Positions 1 through 8,117 of a stretch of DNA of 64,000 nucleotides are shown here, piece after piece. Location of the stretch: contig NZ_JAALAA010000002.1 of the NCBI RefSeq assembly GCF_011045035.1, forward strand, positions 62,001-126,000. The letters run 5' to 3'. The notes under the pieces are model-generated. The model worked only from the letters and a program-made list of their open reading frames with translations, had not been told where the DNA came from and did not search any database. Every line of letters starts with the position of its first letter. Within the stretch, counting starts at the first letter, position 1. Source of the stretch: Nocardioides turkmenicus (GTDB taxonomy: Bacteria > Actinomycetota > Actinomycetes > Propionibacteriales > Nocardioidaceae). The position numbers and the translations under genes are program-made.

Positions 1-1117
1 TCTCGTTCTCGGGCTCGCCGAGGACGCAGACGTCGAGGTCGGTGGCGCGGAGGCGGGCGACGATCCGGTGTCCCTCGTAGGCCGCCTCGTTGCCGGCCAG
101 GACGTCGGCGAGGACCCCGGCCTGCTCCCAGGCGGGGCTGACGAAGCCGGTGGTGATCGCGTTGTGCTCGGCGCAGTCGCCGATGGCGTACACGTCCGGG
201 TCGTCGACGCTGCGCAGCTGGTCGTCGACGACGACGCCGCGGTTGACGGTGAGCTCGGCTCGTCTGGCGAGATTCGCGCGGGGACGGCCGCCGGCGGTGA
301 GCACCACCAGGTCGGTCTCGAGGGTGTAGCCGTTGTCGAGCCTGAGGCCCTCCTCGGTCAGCCGGGTCGCCCGGGCGCCGAGGTAGACCTGGGTGCCGAG
401 CTTGGCCATCGAACGCTTCAGCACCTTGCCGGCCGAGGCGTCGACCTGGCTGCTGAGCAGATGGTCGCGGCCCTCGACGATCTCGGTCTCGATGCCGCGC
501 ACCGCGAGGGCACGGGAGACCTGGAGCCCGAGCAGCCCGCCACCGACGATCACCGCGCTCCGCAGGTGGTCGTGCAGAGTGTCGAGCAGCCGCGCGCAGT
601 CGTCGAGGCTGCGGAACGCCTGCACCCGCGGGTCCATCGAACCGTCCATCCGTACGACGCCGCGGATCGGCGGCAGGGTCGGGATCGCTCCGGTGGCGAG
701 GACGACCTGGTCGTAGGGGACGGTCGTGCGGTCGGCGAGCTCGACGGTCTTGGTGTCCCGGTGGATGTCCACGACGAGGCTGTTCAGGCGGAGGTCGACG
801 CCCCGGTCGGCGTACCACTGCTTCTCGCGGAGCGCGAGCGCCCCGGGGCGGTGGGTTCCCTCGAGCACCGCGGAGAGCAGGATCCGGTTGTACGGCACGT
901 GCTGCTCCTCCGCGAGCACGGTCGTCTGCGGACCGAGGCCGCGCGCGACCAGTCCCTCGACCAGCCGCGCCGCCGCCATGCCACCGCCGATGATGACGAT
1001 CCTCTTCGGCTGCGCCGCGGGCTCGTGTAACACGTCGTTCGTAGGACTACTCGCCCTATCTGAACGACCGGATAGTCCGTCGAACGACGTGTTACACGTG
1101 ATCGGCTCGCCGCTCAT
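1..1117 (-). CDS. FAD/NAD(P)H-dependent nitrite/nitrate reductase subunit (NirB/NasB-like), 3' end outside window
   Basis: The frame is open from an ATG at 1117 to the window edge. The start overlaps the nitrate reductase stop as ATGA, so the two are translationally coupled. The protein shows the FAD-binding GGGMAAARLVEGL, a second dinucleotide motif VIVGGGLLGLQ, and DVYAIGDCAEH near the end of the FAD domain. Its context suggests it passes NAD(P)H electrons to assimilatory nitrate or nitrite reduction. About 40 residues precede the FAD motif; most of these are encoded by a 71-bp palindromic repeat (TCNTSFDGLSGRSDRASSPT and on). A GTG at 1033 inside the repeat is an alternative start. Whether a sulfite/nitrite reductase domain follows (NirB) or not (NasB) cannot be seen. 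Confidence 0.85.
   Translation of the reverse strand, partial: MSGEPITCNTSFDGLSGRSDRASSPTNDVLHEPAAQPKRIVIIGGGMAAARLVEGLVARGLGPQTTVLAEEQHVPYNRILLSAVLEGTHRPGALALREKQWYADRGVDLRLNSLVVDIHRDTKTVELADRTTVPYDQVVLATGAIPTLPPIRGVVRMDGSMDPRVQAFRSLDDCARLLDTLHDHLRSAVIVGGGLLGLQVSRALAVRGIETEIVEGRDHLLSSQVDASAGKVLKRSMAKLGTQVYLGARATRLTEEGLRLDNGYTLETDLVVLTAGGRPRANLARRAELTVNRGVVVDDQLRSVDDPDVYAIGDCAEHNAITTGFVSPAWEQAGVLADVLAGNEAAYEGHRIVARLRATDLDVCVLGEPENE
1024..1098. repeat. Palindromic element, copy A (in-frame within the FAD reductase N-terminus)
   Basis: Perfect 18-bp inverted arms (CGTGTAACACGTCGTTCG and its complement) enclose an imperfectly symmetric core with CCTATC/GATAGT. Reverse-complemented, the inner 71 bp match copy B at 16290-16360 almost throughout, including ACTATCCGGTCGTTC. 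Two near-identical copies 15 kb apart suggest a mobile palindromic element (REP/MITE-like). Here it lies just inside the ATGA-coupled start of an ORF and contains no stop in that frame. Confidence 0.85.
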
Positions 1118-3153
1118 GCGCTCACCGCCGCGGCGCAGACCTTGAACTCCGGCATCCGGCTGGACGGGTCCAGGGCGTCGTTGGTGAGCTTGTTGGCGCC
1201 GACCCAGTGGAACGGCACGAAGACCGTGTCGGGACGGATCGTGGTGACGATCCGGGCGGGCGCCTTCATCTCACCGCGCGGGGTGCGGACGACGACCGGG
1301 TCGCCGTCGTGGGCACCGACCCGGTCGGCCAGGAGCGGGTGGAGCTCGACGAAGGCGCCCTCGTCGGGGAGGTCCTTGATCCGCCGGGTCTGGGCACCGG
1401 ACTGATACTGCGCGAGCACCCGGCCGGTGGTCAGGTGGAGCGGGTAGTCGGCGGTCGGCTGCTCGGCCGGGCCGCGGTGGGCGACGTCGATGAAGCGGGC
1501 CCGGCCGTCGGCGTGGAAGAACTCGTCGGCGAACATCCGCGGGGTGCCCTCGCTGCCTTCGGGGCAGGGCCAGAAGACACCGTCCTCGTCACGGATGCGG
1601 TCGTAGGTGATGCCGCTGTAGTCGGCCTTGCCGCCCTTCGTGGCCGCTCGGAGCTCGTCGAAGATCTCCGCCGGGTCGGTCGACCAGGTCGAGGCGGCGC
1701 CGAGGCGCGTGGCGAGACCGGCGATGATGTCGAGGTCGTTCCTGACGCCGTCGGGAGCGCTGATCGCCTGGTTGCGCAGGATGACCCGGCCCTCGAGGTT
1801 GGTCATGGTGCCGGTCTCCTCGGCCCACTGGGTCACCGGCAGCACCACGTCGGCCAGGGCCGCGGTCTCGCTCATCACCATGTCGGCGACCACGAGCAGG
1901 TCGAGGTCGGCCAGCCGGGCGGCGATGTGGTTGGCGTTGGGGGCCGAGACGACGATGTTGGAGCCGAAGACGAGCAGGCTCTTTGGACCCTCGGGGGTGC
2001 CGAGTGCGTCCAGCAGCTCGTAGGCGGAGCGGCCCTTGCCGGGGATCGTCTCCGGGTCGACACCCCAGACCGCGGCGACGTGGGCTCGGGCCGCGGGGTC
2101 GTCGATCATCCGGTAACCGGGGAGCTGGTCGGCTTTCTGGCCGTGCTCGCGGCCACCCTGGCCGTTGCCCTGGCCGGTGAGGCAGCCGTAGCCGGCGTAC
2201 GCCTTCCCCGGCATGCCGAGCGCCAGCGCGACGTTGAGCCAGGCCAGGACGGTGGCGGTGCCCTGCGCGTGCTGCTCGGCGCCGCGGGCGGTCAGGACCA
2301 TCACCTTCTCCGCATTCGCCAGCAGAGAGGCGAGCTCGCGCACCTGGCTGGCCTCGACGCCGGTGACCCGCTCGACCATCTCCGGCCACCAGGCAGCCAC
2401 GGAGCGGCGTACGTCCTCGAAGCCTGTGGTCCGCTCGGCGATGTAGTCCTCGTCGACGGCGCCGGCCGCGTCCAGCAGGTGCAGGACACCGAGCGCGAGC
2501 GGCAGGTCGGTGCCGGGGACCGGCTGCAGGAAGAGGTCGGCACGCTCCCCGGTGGGCGTCAGCCGGGGATCGATGACCACCACGCGACCGCCGTTCTCGC
2601 GCAGCCGGTCGAGGTGGCGGGCCGCCGGAGGCATCGTCTCGGCGAGGTTGGAGCCGACCAGCACGCAGACGTCGGTCTGCTCGATGTCGGCCAGCGGGAA
2701 CGGCAGCCCGCGGTCGACGCCGAACGCCTGGTTGCCCGCAGAGGCCGCGGACGACATGCACCAGCGGCCGTTGTAGTCGATCTGGGATGTGCCGAGGGCG
2801 ACCCGGGCGAACTTCCCGAGCTGGTAGGCCTTCTCGTTGGTCAGCCCGCCGCCACCGAAGACGGCGTTGGCATCGGCGCCGTTCTCGTCCCGCAGGGCGG
2901 AGAGCTTCGTGGCGATCAGGTCGAGGGCCTCGTCCCACGTCGCCGCGCTCCACTCCCCCGTCGCCCGGTCGCGCACCATCGGCGTGGTCAGCCGCTCCCG
3001 GCTCCCGCGCAGACCGGCTGCCGTCCACCCCTTGCGGCAGAGTGCCCCCTCGTTCACCGGGAACGAGCGTTCACTGACCTCCAGCCGGGGCCCTTTGCGT
3101 GAAAGGGTCATCCCGCACTGCAAGCTGCAGTAAGGACAGTGGGTGTCGGTCAC
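1114..3153 (-). CDS. nasC: Assimilatory nitrate reductase catalytic subunit (molybdopterin oxidoreductase)
   Basis: 679 residues, GTG start. The N-terminal CPYCSLQCGM followed by CRKGW forms the [4Fe-4S]-binding motif of Mo-bisPGD enzymes. Residues around GRWCMSSAASAGNQAFG, VGSNLAETMPP and GCLTGQGNGQGGREHG are typical of the NarB/NasC nitrate reductase branch, and the molydopterin-dinucleotide domain ends the protein (PFHWVGANKLTNDALDP). It should reduce nitrate to nitrite in the cytoplasm, with electrons from the coupled downstream FAD protein. It has no Tat signal, which fits an assimilatory enzyme. The preceding 120 bp (3154-3275) hold no gene and probably its promoter. Confidence 0.9.
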   Translation of the reverse strand: MTDTHCPYCSLQCGMTLSRKGPRLEVSERSFPVNEGALCRKGWTAAGLRGSRERLTTPMVRDRATGEWSAATWDEALDLIATKLSALRDENGADANAVFGGGGLTNEKAYQLGKFARVALGTSQIDYNGRWCMSSAASAGNQAFGVDRGLPFPLADIEQTDVCVLVGSNLAETMPPAARHLDRLRENGGRVVVIDPRLTPTGERADLFLQPVPGTDLPLALGVLHLLDAAGAVDEDYIAERTTGFEDVRRSVAAWWPEMVERVTGVEASQVRELASLLANAEKVMVLTARGAEQHAQGTATVLAWLNVALALGMPGKAYAGYGCLTGQGNGQGGREHGQKADQLPGYRMIDDPAARAHVAAVWGVDPETIPGKGRSAYELLDALGTPEGPKSLLVFGSNIVVSAPNANHIAARLADLDLLVVADMVMSETAALADVVLPVTQWAEETGTMTNLEGRVILRNQAISAPDGVRNDLDIIAGLATRLGAASTWSTDPAEIFDELRAATKGGKADYSGITYDRIRDEDGVFWPCPEGSEGTPRMFADEFFHADGRARFIDVAHRGPAEQPTADYPLHLTTGRVLAQYQSGAQTRRIKDLPDEGAFVELHPLLADRVGAHDGDPVVVRTPRGEMKAPARIVTTIRPDTVFVPFHWVGANKLTNDALDPSSRMPEFKVCAAAVSA

Positions 3154-3275
3154 GCGTACTCACACCGTTTCGGGTCGGGGACTGGCGACCTCTACCTTCC
3201 GGCGTCAACGTTTCGCACCGATCGGCTCTCCGTACCCCTTCCGTCAACTTCCTCTCACCACCTCACAACCCACCC

Positions 3276-3380
3276 GCCGAGACTGCAGTTCTGGCGGGCG
3301 AGACTGCAGTTGTGGACGGCGAAAGTAGAGTCTCGTCGCCCACAACTGCAGACTCGGCCCCCAAAAGTGCGGACTCGGCT
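3276..3380. repeat. 21-bp-period inverting array 1 (five units)
   Basis: Five contiguous 21-bp units start at 3276, 3297, 3318, 3339 and 3360. Units 1-2 read (G/C)GCGAGACTGCAGTT; units 4-5 carry the reverse complement (AACTGCAGACTCGG); unit 3 (GCGAAAGTAGAGTCTCGTC) sits at the turn. The result is a 19-bp hairpin (3304-3322 with 3333-3351, two non-Watson-Crick positions). The array ends one base before the ABC permease stop. It is related to arrays at 23983-24136 and 25815-25898. A 3'-end processing or termination role is inference. Confidence 0.8.
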
Positions 3381-3381
3381 G

Positions 3382-4119
3382 TCAGGGCGTACGTCGCCGC
3401 AGCGTCGCCGAGCCGAGCGCGAGCCCGGCCACGACGAACCCGGCCACGACGGCCAGATCCGTCCAGACCTCGCCGGTGTCGGTGGTGGTGACCAGGTGGG
3501 TCATCGCGTCGACGGCGTAGGAGAGCGGGAGTACGTCGGAGATGGCCTCCAGGACCCCCGGTAACGAGTCGCGCGGCACCAGGAGCCCGCAGAGCAGGAT
3601 CTGCGGGACCACGATCGCGGGCATGAACTGCACCGCCTGGAACTCGGTCGCGGCGAAGGCCGAGACGAGCAGGCCGAGCGCGGTGCCGAGTACGGCGTCG
3701 ACGATCGCGACGACCACGAGCAGACCGACCGAGCCGGTGATCTCCAGCCCGAGCAGACCCACGCTCACCGCGACGGCGACCCCCGACTGGACCGCCGCCA
3801 GCAGTCCGAAGGCGAGCGCGTAGCCGAGCAGGAAGTCGCCCTTGCCCAGCGGCATCGCCAGCAGCCGCTCGAGGGTCCCCGACGAGCGTTCGCGCAGCGT
3901 GGTCACCGAGGTGACCAGGAACATCACGATGAACGGGAAGATCGCCAGCAGGGCCGGGCCGATCCGGTCGAAGATCGGCGCGGGCGAGTCCTCGTACATC
4001 CACCACAGCAACGACATCAGCAGCGTCGGCAGCACCACCAGCATCACCAGGGTGCGGTGGTCGCGCCGCACCTGGGCGAGCACCCGTCCGGCGACGGCTA
4101 GGGTTCGTCGCAGACTCAT
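3382..4119 (-). CDS. ABC-2 type transporter permease
   Basis: 245 residues from the ATG at 4119, which overlaps the ATPase stop as ATGA. A cytoplasmic Arg-rich N-terminus leads into about six hydrophobic segments (TLVMLVVLPTLLMSLLWWMY, LLAIFPFIVMFLVTSVTTL, VGLLVVVAIVDAVLGTALGL and others). The conserved ABC-2 stretch TLRERSSGTLERLLAMPL follows the second segment. It forms the membrane channel of an exporter with the upstream ATPase, like antibiotic and drug efflux pairs of the DrrAB type. The substrate is not evident. A 21-bp-period repeat array begins immediately after its stop. Confidence 0.88.
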   Translation of the reverse strand: MSLRRTLAVAGRVLAQVRRDHRTLVMLVVLPTLLMSLLWWMYEDSPAPIFDRIGPALLAIFPFIVMFLVTSVTTLRERSSGTLERLLAMPLGKGDFLLGYALAFGLLAAVQSGVAVAVSVGLLGLEITGSVGLLVVVAIVDAVLGTALGLLVSAFAATEFQAVQFMPAIVVPQILLCGLLVPRDSLPGVLEAISDVLPLSYAVDAMTHLVTTTDTGEVWTDLAVVAGFVVAGLALGSATLRRRTP

Positions 4120-4829
4120 CGCGCAGCCTCCTTCACGAGCGTCAGGAAGGCATGCTCGATGTCCTCGGCGTTGGCCTTCTGCTTGATCTCCGACGGGCTG
4201 CCGTCGGCGAGGATCGCGCCCTCGCGCATCAGCAGCAGCCGGTCGCACCGGTCCGCCTCGTCCATCACGTGGCTCGACACGATCACCCCGGCGCCCGCCT
4301 CGGCCAAGGTCCGGAAGGTGCCCCAGAGCTGCTCGCGCAGCACCGGGTCGAGCCCGACCGTCGGCTCGTCGAGCACCAGCAGCGAGGGCGAGCCGAGCAG
4401 CGCCGCCGCGAGCGAGACCCGGGAGCGCTGGCCGCCGGAGAGGTCGCGTACGACCTGGTCGGCATGGGACGCCAGGTCCACGGTCTCGATCGCCGATGTC
4501 ACCGAGGACGCGGGCGCGCCGAGCACCTTGGCGAAGAAGCGGAGATTCTCGGTGACGGTCAGGTCGTCGTAGACGCTGCTGGCCTGGGTGACGTAGCCGA
4601 TCCGGGAGCGCAGCGAGGCGGAGCCCGCAGGCTCACCGTGCACGGTCAAGCTCCCGGTCACCTTCGCCTGGACGCCGACCAGCGCGCGCATCAGCGTGGT
4701 CTTGCCGCAGCCCGACGGCCCGAGCAGGCCGGTCAGCTCGCCTGCCCGGATGGAGAAGTCGAGGTCGTGGAGGACCTCGCGCTTCCCGCGTACGACCCGG
4801 AGGCCGGACACCTCCACCACGTTATTCAT
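4116..4829 (-). CDS. ABC transporter ATP-binding protein (DrrA-like)
   Basis: 237 residues from the ATG at 4829. The frame can be extended to a TTG at 4868, but homologous sequence begins near VVEVSGLRVVRGKREVLHDL. Walker A is GPSGCGKTT, the signature is LSGGQRSRVSLAAALL and Walker B is LLVLDEPTVGLDP, followed by a switch histidine (VIVSSHVMDEADRC). It powers the coupled ABC-2 permease. No good Shine-Dalgarno precedes the start, and a palindrome overlaps the start codon. It lies in a same-strand block with the TetR gene and the DUF418-type gene. Confidence 0.88.
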   Translation of the reverse strand: MNNVVEVSGLRVVRGKREVLHDLDFSIRAGELTGLLGPSGCGKTTLMRALVGVQAKVTGSLTVHGEPAGSASLRSRIGYVTQASSVYDDLTVTENLRFFAKVLGAPASSVTSAIETVDLASHADQVVRDLSGGQRSRVSLAAALLGSPSLLVLDEPTVGLDPVLREQLWGTFRTLAEAGAGVIVSSHVMDEADRCDRLLLMREGAILADGSPSEIKQKANAEDIEHAFLTLVKEAAR

Positions 4830-4840
4830 CACATGATGAA
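4825..4840. promoter_or_regulatory. Operator-like palindrome at the ABC ATPase start
   Basis: TTCATCA-CA-TGATGAA is a perfect 7-bp inverted repeat with a 2-bp spacer. It covers the ATG at 4829 and lies 35 bp beyond the end of the TetR gene. Its size suits a TetR dimer, so the adjacent regulator may control the ABC pair here. Binding is inference. Confidence 0.45.
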
Positions 4841-4874
4841 ATGTGGCACGACGAGGCCCCACGCGCAAGAGGCG

Positions 4875-5471
4875 CTACGGCAAAGGACCGGTCAGATAGC
4901 CCTGGACCACCGGTGCGTACGTCGCCACCAGCGTCTCCACCGGAGCCGAGGCGAGCGGCTCGATCCGGGCGATGTAGCGCAGCGCGACGAGCCCAACCAG
5001 CTGCGAGGCCACCAACGTGACCCGCCGCTCCGGTTGGTCGAGCTCGAGCGCCTCGCTCACCGGACCCAGGATCAGCCGGCCGAAGGCGTCCGGCACCAGA
5101 GCCTTGCCCTCCGGCTCGAAGGCGCTGCGCATCAACGCCATCAGCGGGAGCCGGGACTCTTCGTCATCCCAGACGCTCAGGAGCAGGCGGATGAGCCGCT
5201 CCCCCACACCATCGCGCCCTCCGGCGGCCACCACGGGCACGATCTCCCGCGGGTCGACGCGCAGCTCCAGCGACGCGACGAAGAGGTCCTCCTTGGTCCC
5301 GAAGTAGTGGTGCACCAGAGCGGAGTCGACACCGGCGGCGGTCGCGATCCCGCGGACGGAGGTCGCGGCGTACCCCTGCTGCGCGAAGCGCTGCCGAGCC
5401 ACCGCCAGGATCGCCGCCCGCGTGTCCGGCGAACCGGGCCTGCGCCCTCGCCGCGGTGCCGTCGTGCTCAT
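4875..5471 (-). CDS. TetR/AcrR family transcriptional regulator
   Basis: 198 residues. The N-terminal helix-turn-helix domain covers about residues 15-62 (AILAVARQRFAQQGYAATSV, then VHHYFGTKEDLF). The C-terminal half is the variable ligand-binding and dimerisation domain. Its position directly before the ABC ATPase/permease pair suggests it represses that exporter and responds to an exported compound. Only 9 bp separate it from the preceding membrane-protein gene on the same strand, so all four genes may be co-transcribed. Confidence 0.88.
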   Translation of the reverse strand: MSTTAPRRGRRPGSPDTRAAILAVARQRFAQQGYAATSVRGIATAAGVDSALVHHYFGTKEDLFVASLELRVDPREIVPVVAAGGRDGVGERLIRLLLSVWDDEESRLPLMALMRSAFEPEGKALVPDAFGRLILGPVSEALELDQPERRVTLVASQLVGLVALRYIARIEPLASAPVETLVATYAPVVQGYLTGPLP

Positions 5472-5480
5472 GGCAGAACG

Positions 5481-6671
5481 CTAACCCGACGCCACCGACC
5501 GCGGGCGCGGCTCCGTCCGGCGCAGCCAGGCAGAGGGGCGACCGACGAGCCATTCCAGCGGCCCCGGGCGGCCCCACGCGGTGACGAGGGCGCCGATCGC
5601 CATCACGACGAGCACATGCACGACGTACGTGTCGGGGGTCTCCGGCGGCCAGACCGCCTCGGTCCTCATCACCACGTGCAGCGTGTAGAGGGTGAGGGTC
5701 ATCGTGCCGGCACCGAACAGCACCGCCATGGCGACCCGCCACCGGGACGGAAGCCGCAGCGCGATCATCTGGCACGCGCCGATCACGAACATCGAGCTGC
5801 CGATCGTCTGGGCCAGGTCGAACGGCGTGGACGAGTGCGGCGCGGCGACCAGCAGCCACTGCCAGCCGCCGTCGACCGGTGTCTGTCCGTAGAGGCCGTG
5901 GCTCATCGAGACCAGCGCCCCGTCGATGTCCATCCCCGGATAGGCGCGCAGCAGCTCCTCGGCCACCGACGGCAGCCGGGTCAGCCTGCCGGACAGCCAC
6001 GTGGCCGAGACCGAGATGATGACGCCGCCCGTCCAGAGCATCGTGACCAGGTTGCGGTTGCGCAGGTCGATGCGGCCGATGGCCATTCCGATCAGCAGGT
6101 AGGCCAGCCACGGGACGGCCGGGTAGTAGCCGGTGAAGAGGAGCTCGGCGAGCAGCCGGCCGGGCTCGAGCAGCTGGGACGGCTCCGGGCTCTCGAACTG
6201 TCGTGGCGGGAGCACCGGCCGGACGACCTGCGACAGCAGCGGTCCCAGGACGACCCAGACCACGCCTAGCAGCCACAGCCAGCGCGCCCGCAGCTCGAGG
6301 AACGGGATCGCGAGCAGGAAGAGCACGCCGTAGTAGGTCAGGATGATCGCGATGTTGGTGCCGAGCGAGCCGAGCACCAGCCCGAGCGCGGCGATCAGCA
6401 CCGCCCGCACGGCCAGGCCGGCCGACCGCGTCGCGAGCACCCGTCCGCGCACCGGCTGCTGACGTCCGGTCATCAGCGCCAGGCTGACCCCGGCCAGCAC
6501 CGCGAAGAGCGCGGCGGACCGGCCGCCGGCGGCCGCCTGGACCCTGGTCAGCTCGCCGGTGGCGTCGACCGGGTCGAGCACGTGGGTCGCCATCATCCCC
6601 AGCAGCGCCAGGCACCGCGCCACGTCGACTCCGACGAGACGCGTCGAGAGGCGGTCAGTGAGCGCGGACAT
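5481..6671 (-). CDS. DUF418 / heparan-glucosaminide acetyltransferase-like membrane protein
   Basis: 396 residues with about ten hydrophobic segments. The N-terminus (GVDVARCLALLGMMATHVLD) matches the DUF1624/HGSNAT-like acyltransferase fold, and the C-terminus (GPLEWLVGRPSAWLRR) is typical of DUF418. Such proteins are thought to acylate or transport surface molecules; the substrate here is unknown. It precedes the TetR-ABC block by 9 bp and is divergent from an MFS gene across 74 bp that contain GAGATATCTC (6685-6694). Confidence 0.75.
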   Translation of the reverse strand: MSALTDRLSTRLVGVDVARCLALLGMMATHVLDPVDATGELTRVQAAAGGRSAALFAVLAGVSLALMTGRQQPVRGRVLATRSAGLAVRAVLIAALGLVLGSLGTNIAIILTYYGVLFLLAIPFLELRARWLWLLGVVWVVLGPLLSQVVRPVLPPRQFESPEPSQLLEPGRLLAELLFTGYYPAVPWLAYLLIGMAIGRIDLRNRNLVTMLWTGGVIISVSATWLSGRLTRLPSVAEELLRAYPGMDIDGALVSMSHGLYGQTPVDGGWQWLLVAAPHSSTPFDLAQTIGSSMFVIGACQMIALRLPSRWRVAMAVLFGAGTMTLTLYTLHVVMRTEAVWPPETPDTYVVHVLVVMAIGALVTAWGRPGPLEWLVGRPSAWLRRTEPRPRSVASG

Positions 6672-6745
6672 CGCCCCAAGAGTAGAGATATCTCACGCAG
6701 GCCGCGGGTTCACCCACCCACATCGCCTGCTTTACCGTGGGAACG

Positions 6746-7951
6746 ATGTCCGTAGATACCGCCTCGACCCGCGAATGGGTCGGGCACGATGCCGGCAGCA
6801 GCGGCTACCGGCGGATCCTGGTCGGCCTCTTCGCCGCCGGGATCGCGACCTTCGGGCAGATGTACTCCACCCAGGGCATCCTCCCCACCGTCGCGCACGC
6901 GCTCGAGGTCAGCGAGGCCTCGGCCGCGCTGACCGTCTCGACCGCGACCCTCGGGCTCGCGGTCAGCGTGCTCGGCTGGTCGTGGGTCGCCGACCGCATC
7001 GGCCGGGCGCCGGCGATGAAGATCGCGCTCTCGATCTCCCTCGTCCTCGGGCTGCTCACCCCGCTCGCCCCCGGCTTCACCACCCTCCTCGTCCTGCGCA
7101 GCCTCGAGGGCCTCGCGCTCGGTGGCGTCCCCGCGCTGGCGGTCGCCTACCTCGCCGAGGAGATCCACGTACGCCACGTCAGCCTCGCCGCGGCCATCTA
7201 CATCTCCGGCACCACGGTCGGCGGCCTCCTCGGCCGGGTCATCACCGGCCCGTTCGCCGACCTCGGCGGCTGGCGGCTCGGTGTCACAGCGGGCGGCGTC
7301 CTCTCGGCGATCGCCGCGATCATCGCCATCACCCTGATCCCGCGCGCCCAGGGCTGGGTCCGGCCGACCGGCAGGCCGGCCACTTCCGTACGCGAAGGGG
7401 TGCTCGCCAACCTCCGCGACCCGGGCATGCTCGTCCTCTACGGGCAGGCAGCACTGCTGATGGGCGGGTTCGTGGCGACGTACAACTATCTGGGGTTCCG
7501 CCTCGAACGCGAGCCCTTCGGCCTGCCGGTGGCGATCTCCAGCCAGATCTTCTTCGCCTACCTCGGCGGCACGGTCTCGTCCTCGGTCGCCGGCCGCCTG
7601 GCCACCACCCACGGGCGCCGAAAGGTGATGCTGACCTGCGTCCTCGTCATGGTCGCCGGCGTCGTGATGACCCTCCCCGACAACCTCGCGCTGGTCCTGA
7701 CCGGCCTCTTCGTCCTCACCACCGGCTTCTTCGGCGCCCACGGCGTCGCGTCGGGCTGGGTCGGCGCCCGTGCCCGGGTCGGGAAGGCCCAGGCCAGCGC
7801 CCTCTACAACCTCTTCTACTACGGCGGCTCGAGCCTCTTCGGCTGGCTGCTGGGCTACGCGTACGTCGTCGGCTGGTGGGGCGTCGCCTGCGCCGTCCTC
7901 GTCCTCGCCCTGACCTCGCTCGCCTGGTCCTGGCTGGCCGCCCGCGACTGA
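6746..7951 (+). CDS. MFS transporter (YnfM-like)
   Basis: 401 residues from the ATG at 6746; a GTG three codons upstream is also possible. Twelve hydrophobic segments are apparent, with the MFS loop 2-3 motif as DRIGRAPAMK and the mid-protein equivalent TTHGRRKVMLT. The start MYSTQGILPTVAHALEVSEA resembles the YnfM/arabinose-efflux group of drug or sugar exporters. The substrate cannot be predicted. It is transcribed divergently from the DUF418-type gene, and the following 166-bp convergent gap holds an inverted repeat. Confidence 0.85.
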   Translation: MSVDTASTREWVGHDAGSSGYRRILVGLFAAGIATFGQMYSTQGILPTVAHALEVSEASAALTVSTATLGLAVSVLGWSWVADRIGRAPAMKIALSISLVLGLLTPLAPGFTTLLVLRSLEGLALGGVPALAVAYLAEEIHVRHVSLAAAIYISGTTVGGLLGRVITGPFADLGGWRLGVTAGGVLSAIAAIIAITLIPRAQGWVRPTGRPATSVREGVLANLRDPGMLVLYGQAALLMGGFVATYNYLGFRLEREPFGLPVAISSQIFFAYLGGTVSSSVAGRLATTHGRRKVMLTCVLVMVAGVVMTLPDNLALVLTGLFVLTTGFFGAHGVASGWVGARARVGKAQASALYNLFYYGGSSLFGWLLGYAYVVGWWGVACAVLVLALTSLAWSWLAARD

Positions 7952-7962
7952 CGATCACCCCG

Positions 7963-8115
7963 CTGGTCGAGCCTCGCCACCCGCTGGTCGAGCCGCCGGA
8001 GCCGCCAGGCGGAGGCGTGTCGAGACCAACACAGGTCCCTTCCCTGCTCGGCACGACCCTGTTGGTCTCGACACGGATTCGTTCGTCCCTCACGAATCCG
8101 GCTCGACCAGCAGCC
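7963..8115. repeat. Intergenic inverted repeat (CTGGTCGAGCC / GTGTCGAGACCAAC family)
   Basis: Two direct copies of CGCTGGTCGAGCC are followed by GTGTCGAGACCAACA. The complements TGTTGGTCTCGACACG and GGCTCGACCAGC follow in reverse order, with an inner GATTCGTTCGTCCCTCACGA hairpin. It fills the convergent gap between an MFS gene and a sugar isomerase gene. Similar elements are, to my knowledge, common in Nocardioides-like genomes. A role as bidirectional terminator or dispersed repeat is inference. Confidence 0.75.
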
Positions 8116-8117
8116 GG

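Noticed and set aside
3154..3275. Small coding frames upstream of nasC
   Set aside because: They have no ribosome-binding site or family features, and partly read through the repeat array; likely promoter DNA.
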